This document shows, piece after piece, positions 41,607 through 50,627 of a stretch of DNA of 64,000 bases (position 1 is the stretch's first letter; the number at the start of each line of letters is the position of its first letter). The notes below the pieces were generated by a model. The model was not told the origin of the DNA and did no database searches. It was given only the letters and a program-made list of their open reading frames with translations. The translations under genes were made by a program, and so were the position numbers. The stretch comes from Adhaeribacter_A terreus (GTDB lineage: Bacteria > Bacteroidota > Bacteroidia > Cytophagales > Hymenobacteraceae). The stretch spans positions 372,001 through 436,000 of the forward strand of contig NZ_JBHSKT010000002.1 of NCBI RefSeq assembly GCF_042657365.1, read 5' to 3'.

Positions 41607-42464
41607 TTAATTCTTTTTGCCTTGTTCATAAAAATAACCTAATAATTTAAGCGTTTCTGAATTAATCCTATCATTAATTTTTCTAGCAGCTTTAAAATTC
41701 ATATTTAAATGATTTATTGAAATGGAAATAATCGCAGCTATTAATTCTCCCATTAAATAAGCAGATTTATCTAATTGGCTTAAATCTTTGTAATAGGCTC
41801 TTAATTGATGAAGGCTAATAAATTCTGAATGAGCATAACTAGATTGTAAATGCCAAATATCCTTATAGGTTTCCTCCTTAATATCAATCGTTTGAAGTAA
41901 ATCAGTTAGTGTTCCTTCTTTGGCACATCCGTTTAAATAGTTTTTTTGAGCTTTTGAATTAAGAGATTTGAAAAAAATATTATGTTCAAGTTTCTGCCTT
42001 AATGTTTCTAAATCTGCATTTTCATTTGATAATATCTTCCTGGAATCTTCATCAAAAGGTTTTAAATCTTGTTGCCTTCTTCTTAATCCATCGATAGTAT
42101 AAATTATGAATCTGAATTCCTTCCGAATATCATCTACATTATCAAAATGTAAATAATAAATAATTAAATAGTTTTCAATAATCGCTCTTGTGAGAATGTA
42201 AATTGAGCTTATGTCAAATACTTGAACAGATTTGTCTCCATATGATATTGGGGTTCTATCTAGTAATTTAATTACACTTGAAATTTTAAAAGATAGTTTT
42301 ACAAAAAGCCCTTCTAAATGTCTTTGCCAAAATAATACCTGAGTTCCTTGAGTGTGGAGATTATCAACTTGAGCAATTAGAATATTATTGAATTGCTCAA
42401 GAACAAGCCTCAACTTTTCAACGGGGTAATTTTGTCTGGTAATTAATAATTCAATTAAAGTCAT
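41607..42464 (-). CDS. Hypothetical protein
   Basis: A 285-residue, mostly helical soluble protein, clearly AT-rich compared with the alpha-2-macroglobulin gene upstream. Segments such as ISSIYILTRAIIENYLIIYY and DIWHLQSSYAHSEFISLHQL resemble DUF5677-like proteins, which are of unknown function; that match is tentative. No signal peptide. It may be accessory cargo together with the neighbouring DUF559 gene and palindromic elements. Confidence 0.6.
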   Translation of the reverse strand: MTLIELLITRQNYPVEKLRLVLEQFNNILIAQVDNLHTQGTQVLFWQRHLEGLFVKLSFKISSVIKLLDRTPISYGDKSVQVFDISSIYILTRAIIENYLIIYYLHFDNVDDIRKEFRFIIYTIDGLRRRQQDLKPFDEDSRKILSNENADLETLRQKLEHNIFFKSLNSKAQKNYLNGCAKEGTLTDLLQTIDIKEETYKDIWHLQSSYAHSEFISLHQLRAYYKDLSQLDKSAYLMGELIAAIISISINHLNMNFKAARKINDRINSETLKLLGYFYEQGKKN

Positions 42465-42483
42465 CTTCTAAATTTTATAATCC

Positions 42484-45400
42484 CTACCTAACCCCCACAA
42501 CTCCGCTTCCCCAGTAAGAATGATACTCCGCATTATACATAGCATCCGCACTCACCGGGCCCATTTTGTACTGCCCTTTGCTCACGGCTCTAACTAAATA
42601 ATAAAAGTTTTTCGGGCTGCTGGTGGCGGTGGTGAAGAGGTTTATCCGGTCGTCGCGGATGTCGAAATAATCGGGGGTGGCGGCGTCTTTTACCCAGGCC
42701 ATTTCGGGTACGGCGCCGATGCGCGGGTTTTCTATCTCGAAGCCTGCCGGCAGGATGTCGGTGATGGCTACGTTCTCTACGGAGGTGCTGAAATCGGAGG
42801 CCTGGAGGGTTAGTTTTACCACAATCAGGTCGTTCAGATTAAAGGTGTTGCCGGTGATTTCGCGGCCGTTGCGGTCGTAGAAATGCTTGCGCACTTTCAG
42901 GTAATTGTCTTCCTCTTTGTAAGTGCCCGTCGGACTGATACCTTCCTGCTCCCAGAAATAATACAAACTGCCGCTGCCGCTGGTTATAATGCTCAGGTTC
43001 TGGTTCGTGAGGTTCTGCGTGAGCACCAATTCGTCGCCCTTAAAGCTGCCAATTTGTTTGCCGTTGGCGGTTACCGTGGCGGTGATGTTCTGGTTTGCGT
43101 TCGCTTTGGAAAGCTTGCCCAGGGCCAGCAAAGCAAAGGCGCGTTCCTGCGTGTTGAGCCAGCGTTCCGACTTCAGTTGCTGCGATAAATGCCGGGCCAT
43201 TTCGCCAACGGCCGGGTGGTTGGGCTGGGCAGTGAGCAAGGCGTTCAGGGCGAGGGCTTCGTCGCGGATGGCGGAGTAAAAGCTGCCCCAGAGTTCGCGT
43301 TTCGAGTTTTCGCCGGAAAAGCTTTTCGGAAGCAAGGCCAGGAAATTGCGGTTGTTGCCGTACATCGCGAAGGTGCTGGCCAGCAAATATTTGCTGTCGA
43401 TGGCGAGCAGACCGGGGTTGGCTTTGTAGTAATTCATTGCCGTTACATCGTATTTATTTACTAAACCTAGCAGGTAAAGCGAATAGAAAATTTCCTTTTT
43501 GGCAATGGTTTTGGTGTGCTCCGCACCCTTTTCGTCGAGGTAAGCATAGCGTTCGGTTTCGCGGGTTTTGAGCTTCATTTGCAGGTACTCAAACATTTTG
43601 TTCAGCATTTTGCTGTTCACCTGAAAACCGGCTTTCTGGGCTTCCAGCAGGAAATGCGCCGCGTAAGCCGTGCTCCACCAACTTTCCATATCGGTGCCCG
43701 GCCAGTAAGCCATTCCGCCGTTGTAAAGCTGCATTGTTTCCAGTTTCCGGATGGCTTCCTGCACGTTGTAATCGGGGTTGAAGCGGGTAGCTTTTTTGTC
43801 TTGTTTTAAACTTTTGGCCAAGTCGGCGTAATAAATTTGCGGGAAAGCGGCCGAAATGGTTTGCTCCACGCAGCCGTACGGGTACTGAATTAGGTAGCGT
43901 AAATCGCCGGCAAACTGCACCATCGGCGACTTACTCACAATGAGGCGCGCCGAAATGGAACCCGGCATAAAATCGGTTTTAAAGCTGATGTCCTGACTTT
44001 TTCCGGCCGCAACCATACCGTTTCCGGATACCTTTTGCAGCGAAGCCGGCGGCCTTACGGAAATGTCGGTTTTCTCCCGGAAAGTTTCGTTCAGCGCGTT
44101 CACCGTAACCAGCACCGAACCGTTGCCGATGCTGTTTTTCGAATACACCTTAAACGTAACCTGCTTTTCGGAATTCGGCTTTATCTGCACCGTTTGCGTC
44201 GTATTTCCGGAAGCCAGCAACGGACCGGAAAGCTGCAATTTGGCCGTAGCCGAAGTTGGTTTAGACGTGGTATTGCTCAAGGTAACCGGCACCGAAACGG
44301 TATCGCCAGGGCTTAAAAACCGCGGCAGCGCCGTAGAAATCACCACCGGGTCGGCCACTTTTATGAATTTTTCCGAAGCCCCGAACGCGTTGTTTTTGTA
44401 AGCCACCGCCATTACGCGCAAAGCTCCCGAAAACTGTGGAATGGGTACTTTGTAACTGATTTCGCCGTTGGCATTAGCCGTGAGTTTTCCGCTCCAGAAC
44501 GTTACCAGTTTCACGCGTTTGCTGGTGAGCGGGTTCACGCGCTTGCTCAAATCGTAGCCGTCGCCACCGGAGCTGGAACGCTTGCCGCTCAGTTCGGGAA
44601 ACAGGAAAGGATAAAGGTCGAAAGGGTTAACTTCCAGGGCGCGTTTCTGATAGAAAAATTTGAACGGGTCGGGCGTTTCGTAGTTCTTTAATTGCAGAAT
44701 TCCTTCGTCAACCACGGCCAACGTAACTTCCGCATTCGGCGCCGTTTTTACGTTTATGGTTTGCGTTTTCTGGCTGCGGCTTTGCACCGGCGCCGAAATA
44801 TTTACCGCCAGTTTCGTGCTGCTTTTCGCTACCATTAAGGGCTTGAAACCGCGCGCCACCGTGAGCGGTAAATTGCTGTTGGCCGTCATCTGCCGAATGG
44901 CCGTGGCCGTAATGTACACGTTCGGCAGGAAGGCATCCTTGATTTCCAGGTTCAGGCTGGCCGATTTTTTATCGGTTGGCAGATAGTAGTGTTCGTACAC
45001 TTTATTGCGCTCCACCGTTACCAGAATTTTCCCCGCAAACGGACTTTTAAACAGGATATTCGCTTTTTCGCCAACCTGGTATTCCGCTTTGTCGAATTCG
45101 ATGGTTACTTCGCCTTCGTTATTTACTTCAAAGGAATTGCTTTGCGTATCGCCGTAGCCGTAAGCGTAAAATTGCTGGCTCACGTAGGTTTCCGCGCCTG
45201 GCCTTCTAACCCGAATTTCGTATTCCCCGGAGTTCAGCGGATTGAAATTAAACGTGGTGCCGTTGCCGGAAATCGCAATGTCGCGCGACGTAACCACCTG
45301 TTCCCGCATCTGCGAATTGTAACCGTAACGTCCGCCGCTGCGGCCCTGCACCACCGTTTCCCAGACTTTTCTAATAATCTGCACATTGGCCGTAGCGCTT

Positions 45401-47946
45401 TGCAACGGTTTTCCGGCTTTGTTCAAGGTAATAATTTGCAATGGTAAAATCTGCCGCGTACCCACCCAGCGTTCGAAATTCTTAATCCCGAAGAAAGCGG
45501 TTTGCGTGGGTACTTCGAAGGTTTTCATCCGGTTCACCGGCCTGCCGGTTTCGTCGAAAACGGTGGCGAAAACTTTGCCTTCCAGCACACCCAAATCTTT
45601 GTACTCGGGCACTTTGTAGCTCTGGCTGGCAAAACCTTCTTCGTTCGTTTCGCCGGTTTTTAGTTCGTTCTGAAAACTGACGTTGTTGGCGCCTTGCAGT
45701 TCGAAATAATAATCGCTATACTTTTGAGGCGAAAAAGTCTTGCGTTTTAAACTGAAATCGAATTCGTATTTGCGGTTGGCCGCCGGCGGACCGAACAGGT
45801 TGGTAGCCGTAACGGAAGCGGTTATTTCTTCGCCCGGTTTGGTTTCCGGTTTCTGCAGTTTCAGGTCAACTTTAATGCGGTCCGGAATAAATTCTTCTAC
45901 AGAAATCTTCTTAGAGTTCAGCAGCACATCGTTACCAGAATAAACTTCCAGGGTGTATTGTCCGGTCATTGAAGCGGGCGGCAAATAAAAATCAGATTGG
46001 AAAGCGCCCTGGGAATTTAAGGTCTGGCGGTAGGCTTTGTATTCGCGGCCGGTGGGTAGTAGTAGTTTGATTTTTACCGGAATGTTTGATAGCGTTTTCC
46101 AGTCCTGCGTGCGTAAAATGGTGTTCACGTGCACCGTGTCGCCGGGGCGGTAAATGTCGCGGTCGCCGTAAATGAAGGCGTCGTATTGCGCCGGGTTGCT
46201 GCGCAAACCACCCACCTCAAACCGCGACGTTTCTACGCGGTTACTTTCCAGGATAATAAAGTTGAAATCCTGCCCTTTTTGCGCCGAAACCATACCAATT
46301 TTGAAGTGCTTGTTCAGCGGCGAACCGGTGAATTTTGCCACGCCATTTTTATCCGTCGTAACCGATTGCACCACCTGGTTATTCGTGCTGATGAAGTTCA
46401 CTTTTATGCCCGGCAGCGCCACCGTAGATTTAATGGAATTCGCAAAAACCAGCACTTCTTCCGGACCCTGCCGCGCAATTAACCCGATATCCGAAACCGA
46501 AATAATTTTGGAAGCCTGCAAATATTGCCGTTCCGTATCCTGGATCTGCACCACGTAAATGCCCTTGAATTCGGAATTGAAATCGAGGTCGGCAAGGCTT
46601 AAATTCAGCAGCGTTTGGTTACCGTTTTTCTGCAGGTTTTTGGTTTCGTAGGTACGGCTTGAAACCACGTCGCCGAAATCTGAAGTGTTGTAATAGTTGT
46701 AGGACCGGTCCACGTATTCGCCGTCTTCATTTACCTGGTAATCTTCTTCGCTTTCGTAATCGTAGCCGTATTCTTCGCCGGTGCGCATAAACGCGTGCAC
46801 GTTATTGGCATACACCCGCGCAATGGTCACTTTCACCTTCGGAACATCTACCAAATTCACGGCTAAATTCCGGTTTCCGGCCGCGCCTAAATAAAACGCT
46901 TTGGTATTCGCAAAACTCACCGACGGCTGCAATTCGCCAAACGAAACGTACTGCGAATGCTCTTTGCCCAGCGGAATTCCGAACATACTTTTCAGCTCTT
47001 TGGAGATAACAATCTGGTAATTTTCGCCGCTCCGGAATTTGCCGCGCACCTCAAAACCATTGTCGTGGGCTTCTGTTTTTAAACCGGGAACGGTAGGGGA
47101 AATGCTGATAAAACTCGCCAGCTTTTCGGCTTGCACCGGCTGGTTCATAAACACGTTCATCACGCCTTCGCCTTCCACAAATGAACCCGTAATTTCTGCC
47201 ACCTGGAACACCCCTTTCGGCGGAATTTCACTTTGCAGCGTTAAGTTTTCTGGCGTTTTCCAGTTCCCACCCACCGGCTGCAAACCTTTATCGATCACAA
47301 TTTTCAGCGGTACAATTCCATCTTGATTTTCCGATAGCGAAGGAATGGTAAAGCCCACCGTCTGGTCAATTTCTGAAGTTGCTAGTTCCGCTTTTACTTC
47401 TTTGCCATCCACGAAAATATGCGCCAGCCGGCCCACATCCGTCGGTTTTACCGGGTAGTTGAAATTCACGTTTACCCTAATGTCCACTGTATTTGCCTGC
47501 CTTGGCGACATCGTCCAGTAAACCTGCGTGCCGGTTAGCGAAAGCAGGGGCGTGTGGAATAAAATGCTGTCTTCGGTGTTGAGTTTCGGTTTTTCTTTGC
47601 TCAGGCTGGCCAGCGCCGGTTGCAGCCTGGCAACGTATTGCGTGCTGGGTGCAAAGGGCTCGTAAGGGGAGAAGGTCAGCTCCCGGGAATTGCTCCAGCG
47701 GAACTTGCCTTTTACTGCCGGTTTAAAACTAATGTAAGCCGTAGAATCCCAACGGTTCAAAAGCGAATCGCCGACCACATCTTTGTTGAAGCGAAAGGTT
47801 AAATTCTGGTGCTGGGCAATTTCTTCGTCGAAGTTGCGGCTTTCCACTTCCAGGGTGTTGGAAAGTTTGGAGCAGCTGGCTAAAAGGAGGAAAAACGCTA
47901 AGAAAAAGGGGGTAAAAAGTCGGGCAGGGAGCTGGCGGGAGAACAT
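42484..47946 (-). CDS. Bacterial alpha-2-macroglobulin lipoprotein
   Basis: A giant (1820 aa) periplasmic protease-trapping protein. The lipoprotein signal ends LLLASC with Cys25 as lipidation site. An N-terminal MG-type/Ig region is followed by the macroglobulin domains (YRPGDTVHVNTILRTQDWK near 590-620) and TFWSGKLTANANGEISYKVP near 1145. The thioester motif is GCVEQ, with Cys1359 and Gln1362 intact, in the helical thioester domain (YGGMAYWPG repeats). It should capture attacking proteases and protect the envelope, commonly with PBP1C. The signal-peptide codons overlap a 34-bp dispersed repeat. Confidence 0.93.
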   Translation of the reverse strand: MFSRQLPARLFTPFFLAFFLLLASCSKLSNTLEVESRNFDEEIAQHQNLTFRFNKDVVGDSLLNRWDSTAYISFKPAVKGKFRWSNSRELTFSPYEPFAPSTQYVARLQPALASLSKEKPKLNTEDSILFHTPLLSLTGTQVYWTMSPRQANTVDIRVNVNFNYPVKPTDVGRLAHIFVDGKEVKAELATSEIDQTVGFTIPSLSENQDGIVPLKIVIDKGLQPVGGNWKTPENLTLQSEIPPKGVFQVAEITGSFVEGEGVMNVFMNQPVQAEKLASFISISPTVPGLKTEAHDNGFEVRGKFRSGENYQIVISKELKSMFGIPLGKEHSQYVSFGELQPSVSFANTKAFYLGAAGNRNLAVNLVDVPKVKVTIARVYANNVHAFMRTGEEYGYDYESEEDYQVNEDGEYVDRSYNYYNTSDFGDVVSSRTYETKNLQKNGNQTLLNLSLADLDFNSEFKGIYVVQIQDTERQYLQASKIISVSDIGLIARQGPEEVLVFANSIKSTVALPGIKVNFISTNNQVVQSVTTDKNGVAKFTGSPLNKHFKIGMVSAQKGQDFNFIILESNRVETSRFEVGGLRSNPAQYDAFIYGDRDIYRPGDTVHVNTILRTQDWKTLSNIPVKIKLLLPTGREYKAYRQTLNSQGAFQSDFYLPPASMTGQYTLEVYSGNDVLLNSKKISVEEFIPDRIKVDLKLQKPETKPGEEITASVTATNLFGPPAANRKYEFDFSLKRKTFSPQKYSDYYFELQGANNVSFQNELKTGETNEEGFASQSYKVPEYKDLGVLEGKVFATVFDETGRPVNRMKTFEVPTQTAFFGIKNFERWVGTRQILPLQIITLNKAGKPLQSATANVQIIRKVWETVVQGRSGGRYGYNSQMREQVVTSRDIAISGNGTTFNFNPLNSGEYEIRVRRPGAETYVSQQFYAYGYGDTQSNSFEVNNEGEVTIEFDKAEYQVGEKANILFKSPFAGKILVTVERNKVYEHYYLPTDKKSASLNLEIKDAFLPNVYITATAIRQMTANSNLPLTVARGFKPLMVAKSSTKLAVNISAPVQSRSQKTQTINVKTAPNAEVTLAVVDEGILQLKNYETPDPFKFFYQKRALEVNPFDLYPFLFPELSGKRSSSGGDGYDLSKRVNPLTSKRVKLVTFWSGKLTANANGEISYKVPIPQFSGALRVMAVAYKNNAFGASEKFIKVADPVVISTALPRFLSPGDTVSVPVTLSNTTSKPTSATAKLQLSGPLLASGNTTQTVQIKPNSEKQVTFKVYSKNSIGNGSVLVTVNALNETFREKTDISVRPPASLQKVSGNGMVAAGKSQDISFKTDFMPGSISARLIVSKSPMVQFAGDLRYLIQYPYGCVEQTISAAFPQIYYADLAKSLKQDKKATRFNPDYNVQEAIRKLETMQLYNGGMAYWPGTDMESWWSTAYAAHFLLEAQKAGFQVNSKMLNKMFEYLQMKLKTRETERYAYLDEKGAEHTKTIAKKEIFYSLYLLGLVNKYDVTAMNYYKANPGLLAIDSKYLLASTFAMYGNNRNFLALLPKSFSGENSKRELWGSFYSAIRDEALALNALLTAQPNHPAVGEMARHLSQQLKSERWLNTQERAFALLALGKLSKANANQNITATVTANGKQIGSFKGDELVLTQNLTNQNLSIITSGSGSLYYFWEQEGISPTGTYKEEDNYLKVRKHFYDRNGREITGNTFNLNDLIVVKLTLQASDFSTSVENVAITDILPAGFEIENPRIGAVPEMAWVKDAATPDYFDIRDDRINLFTTATSSPKNFYYLVRAVSKGQYKMGPVSADAMYNAEYHSYWGSGVVGVR
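47886..47921 (+). repeat. 34-bp repeat-like stretch inside a signal-peptide region
   Basis: GAAAAACGCTAAGAAAAAGG then GGGTAAAAAGTCGGG, in the N-terminal codons of the alpha-2-macroglobulin gene. Confidence 0.4.
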
Positions 47947-48107
47947 AGAAACGATTGGTTTTTAGGTCGTTTCTAAGGTACGGAATTTTGGGTATATAGG
48001 GAGGTGCGAATGTTAAGTTTTAATTTAAATTTGAGGGTAATAATGGCTTGATAAGTTCCCTCGGCTTCGCTCGCAATGAATAGATAATTATTGAATAACT
48101 TTCTTTT

Positions 48108-49202
48108 CTACGCCGTCACATCAACTCCCGGATCTTTCCCCATCAAATACCCATACGGCCGAAGCTTTTTCACATGATCAAAAATTACTTTCACAATACC
48201 CAGGTACGGAATGAAAAGGATCATGCCGGGAATACCCCAGATGAAGCCTCCGAAAAGCAGGCCCATGAGCGTGATCATCGGGTTTAGGCGGATGCTGGCG
48301 CCGGTGATGTTGGGCGTGAGCACGTAGCTTTCGATCATTTGCAGAAAAATAAAAAATCCAATTAAGGCCAGCGGGTAAAAAAGTGAATCTTTGGTTAACA
48401 GGGCGAATAAAATAGGAATAAGGCTGCCTAAAATAGAGCCGATGTATGGTAGCAAATTCAGGATGCCGGCCATTAACCCGAAAAAGAGTGCGTGTTCGAT
48501 TCCGATGAGGTAAATACCCAGCGCGTTAGCGGCGGAAAGGATCAGGATTACCAGAAACAAACCGGAAACATACGAATTGGCCACGTTTGTGATCTTGCTG
48601 ATGATGATGCTTGGGTCGCGGATTGGGGCTCCGATTATGGGATGGGTTGACGCGTGAATTCTTGACGTTACGGCCAGGAAAACGAAATTTTTCAGCTTTT
48701 GGCGGTAGAGTAAAAAGAAGAACGCATACACCATGGTCAGGATGAAACTGGCCAGAACGGTGCCGGTTACCCGCACAAAACCCGCGATATAGGTGCTCAG
48801 GGAAGCTAGGTAATCTTTTACTTCGCTTTTCAGGAATTCGTGTTGCTTTTGCGGCGAAACGTTGATCTTGGAAGCTAGGAAATTATGCAGTTGGTTCAGC
48901 TTGGCAGTCATGGTTTCGCTGATCTGCGGGAGGTCGTTGAGCAGGCTGGTGAGCTGGTTTATGAGTAAAATAATGACCACGATCAAAACGACCAATATCG
49001 TTAAAATGCAAACCAAGCCAGCTACTAAACGCGATAATCCCCACTTTTCCAGTTTCCGGCTTACAGGCACGAGCATCATGGCAAACAAGCCGCCGATGGC
49101 AATAGGAATGAGGAACGGCGCGGCCAGTTTCATGAGTCCGAAAAACAGCAGAAAAGCCAGCAAGATCTGGTTGAAGCGCTGCAGGTTGGTAAGTTTGGCC
49201 AT
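48108..49202 (-). CDS. AI-2E family transporter (PerM-like permease)
   Basis: A polytopic inner-membrane protein, 364 residues, about seven helices. Family marks: PFLIPIAIGGLFAMMLVPVS near the N-terminus, and GLMAGILNLLPYIGSILGSL, NPMITLMGLLFGGFIWGIPG and FIPYLGIVKV in the C-terminal half. Members export diverse small molecules or act in sodium/proton exchange; an AI-2 role cannot be assumed. No obvious partners nearby. Confidence 0.88.
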   Translation of the reverse strand: MAKLTNLQRFNQILLAFLLFFGLMKLAAPFLIPIAIGGLFAMMLVPVSRKLEKWGLSRLVAGLVCILTILVVLIVVIILLINQLTSLLNDLPQISETMTAKLNQLHNFLASKINVSPQKQHEFLKSEVKDYLASLSTYIAGFVRVTGTVLASFILTMVYAFFFLLYRQKLKNFVFLAVTSRIHASTHPIIGAPIRDPSIIISKITNVANSYVSGLFLVILILSAANALGIYLIGIEHALFFGLMAGILNLLPYIGSILGSLIPILFALLTKDSLFYPLALIGFFIFLQMIESYVLTPNITGASIRLNPMITLMGLLFGGFIWGIPGMILFIPYLGIVKVIFDHVKKLRPYGYLMGKDPGVDVTA

Positions 49203-49205
49203 GGC

Positions 49206-49236
49206 AGTTTTTAGCGTGAAATTGCTATCGTTTTAC
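49206..49236 (-). repeat. 34-bp dispersed repeat copy upstream of the permease
   Basis: On the minus strand: TAAAACGATAGCAATTTCAC then GCTAAAAACTGCC, ending at the start codon region (49202). Confidence 0.5.
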
Positions 49237-49278
49237 TTCCAGAAGCGGTTTTGGTTGTGGAATTGTACTTGTAAGCTC

Positions 49279-49308
49279 ATTAGCGCAGAGTTTAAACCCT
49301 GCGCTAAT
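49279..49308. repeat. Palindromic repeat around GAGTTTAAACCCT
   Basis: ATTAGCGCAGAGTTT and AAACCCTGCGCTAAT pair with one mismatch. Second member of the family at 23412-23442; it lies just past the DUF4349 stop codon. Confidence 0.7.
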
Positions 49309-49312
49309 GGTT

Positions 49313-50179
49313 TTATTTTACCGGCGGATGTTTCCGGATGAATTTCTTCAGGATAAAAATGACCAGCGCCAGAATGATCAGGAACGGCCAGATGTAGAGC
49401 AAACCAACTACGAACGAAAGCAGCAGATCCCAGCCGTTGCGCAGCGCGTTCAGGATTCGGATCATGAAGTTATGGTCACCGGATTGACGGGCGCTGTTTT
49501 CGTAGATCTGTAGGTTTATGGTACTGTAAGCAACTTGTCGGTTAATGTAATTGATGCGGGCTTGGGTGGCTTCAATTTCTTCGCGGATCTGCCGCAGCTG
49601 GTTTTCCACTTCCACAATATCTTTTACGGTTTTGGCTTGTTTCAGCAGGTCCAGGTAGCGTTCTTCCACGGCTTTTTTGGCTTTTATGCGGGCGGAAATA
49701 TCTACAAACTCAGTGGTTACATCTTCGGAAGAAATGTTTTTGTAGTCGAGGTAAATGCTGAGTTCGGTTAATTTTTCCAGCAGCGCATCGAGGTTTTTAG
49801 AAGGAACCCGAATAATGAAATTGTTTTCCAGGCTGTTATCTACCCGCGCTTCGTTGCTGGAAACCAGGAAAGCGCCGTGACTTTTGAGCAGGTTTTGGAT
49901 AGCGTTTTCGCTCTTTTTATAATCGGCCACCTGAAAACGCAAGTTCGCATTCCGGATATTTTTCTGCTCGAATTGCGGTTCGGCTTGGGAAACATCCGCC
50001 TGACTTTGCGCTTCTTCCATCGCAGGAGCGGCTGCCGGTGGCGGCGTGAACATAACTTCCTGACTGCCGGCGCTTTGGTCGGGTTCCTGCTGCCGGTTGC
50101 AACTCAGCAAAACGGCCAGCAAAAAAACGTTAAGCAACGAACCAATGACTTTTGAGGGCAAAAAGGATAGCGTTTTCAT
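49313..50179 (-). CDS. DUF4349 lipoprotein
   Basis: A 288-residue envelope lipoprotein: signal with lipobox LLSC (Cys27), a low-complexity linker, then the DUF4349 domain (about 75-255) with IRNANLRFQVADYKKSENAI, a coiled coil (ARIKAKKAVEERYLDLLKQA), YINRQVAYSTINLQIY, and a C-terminal membrane helix followed by KKFIRKHPPVK. Function unknown. The first 12 codons coincide with a 34-bp dispersed repeat. Confidence 0.88.
   Translation of the reverse strand: MKTLSFLPSKVIGSLLNVFLLAVLLSCNRQQEPDQSAGSQEVMFTPPPAAAPAMEEAQSQADVSQAEPQFEQKNIRNANLRFQVADYKKSENAIQNLLKSHGAFLVSSNEARVDNSLENNFIIRVPSKNLDALLEKLTELSIYLDYKNISSEDVTTEFVDISARIKAKKAVEERYLDLLKQAKTVKDIVEVENQLRQIREEIEATQARINYINRQVAYSTINLQIYENSARQSGDHNFMIRILNALRNGWDLLLSFVVGLLYIWPFLIILALVIFILKKFIRKHPPVK
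50151..50179 (-). repeat. 34-bp dispersed repeat copy encoding the DUF4349 N-terminus
   Basis: On the minus strand: ATGAAAACGCTATCCTTTTT then GCCCTCAAAAGTCA, which is read as MKTLSFLPSKVI. Confidence 0.65.
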
Positions 50180-50414
50180 AGCCGGATATTTTTGAACTTA
50201 ATACGGAGAATGCCTGAAAAGTAACCTTCAAATTTAGCTGCAAGATTTATTACGTCATCCCGAGCAACGCCGAGGGAACTAACTGGTACTCCTATGGAAT
50301 TCGGGCGAAGCGAAGAATTCCTTCATTTTGAGATTAGTGGTCGTGCGGGTTCTGTATGCGTAAGTTCCTTCGGCTTCGCTCAGGATGACCAGAAAAATGG
50401 GGACCAGATAAATT

Positions 50415-50448
50415 GAAAAACGCTATACCTTTTAGTTGAAAACTCAGG
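50415..50448 (+). repeat. 34-bp dispersed repeat copy
   Basis: GAAAAACGCTATACCTTTTA then GTTGAAAACTCAGG. Confidence 0.65.
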
Positions 50449-50554
50449 AATGTGGCTTGATAAGTTCCCTCGACGTTGCTCGGGATGACGCAATAATTTA
50501 GTATAAACGCTGTCCGGGAAAATCCCGAAAACGCTACTTAAAATTCCGGAAAAC

Positions 50555-50589
50555 AAAACTCCGCAACCAGCAAATGGCAGCGGAGTTTT
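50555..50589 (-). terminator. Terminator of glutamate dehydrogenase
   Basis: AAAACTCCGC (50555-50564) pairs with GCGGAGTTTT (50580-50589), about 40 bases past the stop codon on the minus strand. Confidence 0.75.
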
Positions 50590-50595
50590 GGAGGT

Positions 50596-50624
50596 AAAAA
50601 CCGTATCGTTTTGGAGGTAAAAAC
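50596..50624 (+). repeat. 34-bp dispersed repeat copy
   Basis: AAAAACCGTATCGTTTTGGA then GGTAAAAAC, three bases from the glutamate dehydrogenase stop codon. Confidence 0.55.
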
Positions 50625-50627
50625 CCA

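Larger units (their letters stand above)
50180..50627. other. Repeat-rich spacer
   Basis: Three members of the AGGTTCCCTCGG/CATCCCGAGC family (50251-50281, 50363-50389, 50458-50491), two 34-bp dispersed repeats (50415-50448, 50596-50624) and the glutamate dehydrogenase terminator. No gene. Confidence 0.7.

Noticed and set aside
43537..43560. AAGCATAGCG match inside the alpha-2-macroglobulin gene
   Set aside because: The flanking TTTT/AAAA blocks are missing and the codons fit the protein (ERYAYL), so this is probably coincidence; the same holds for look-alikes at 37540 and 57195.
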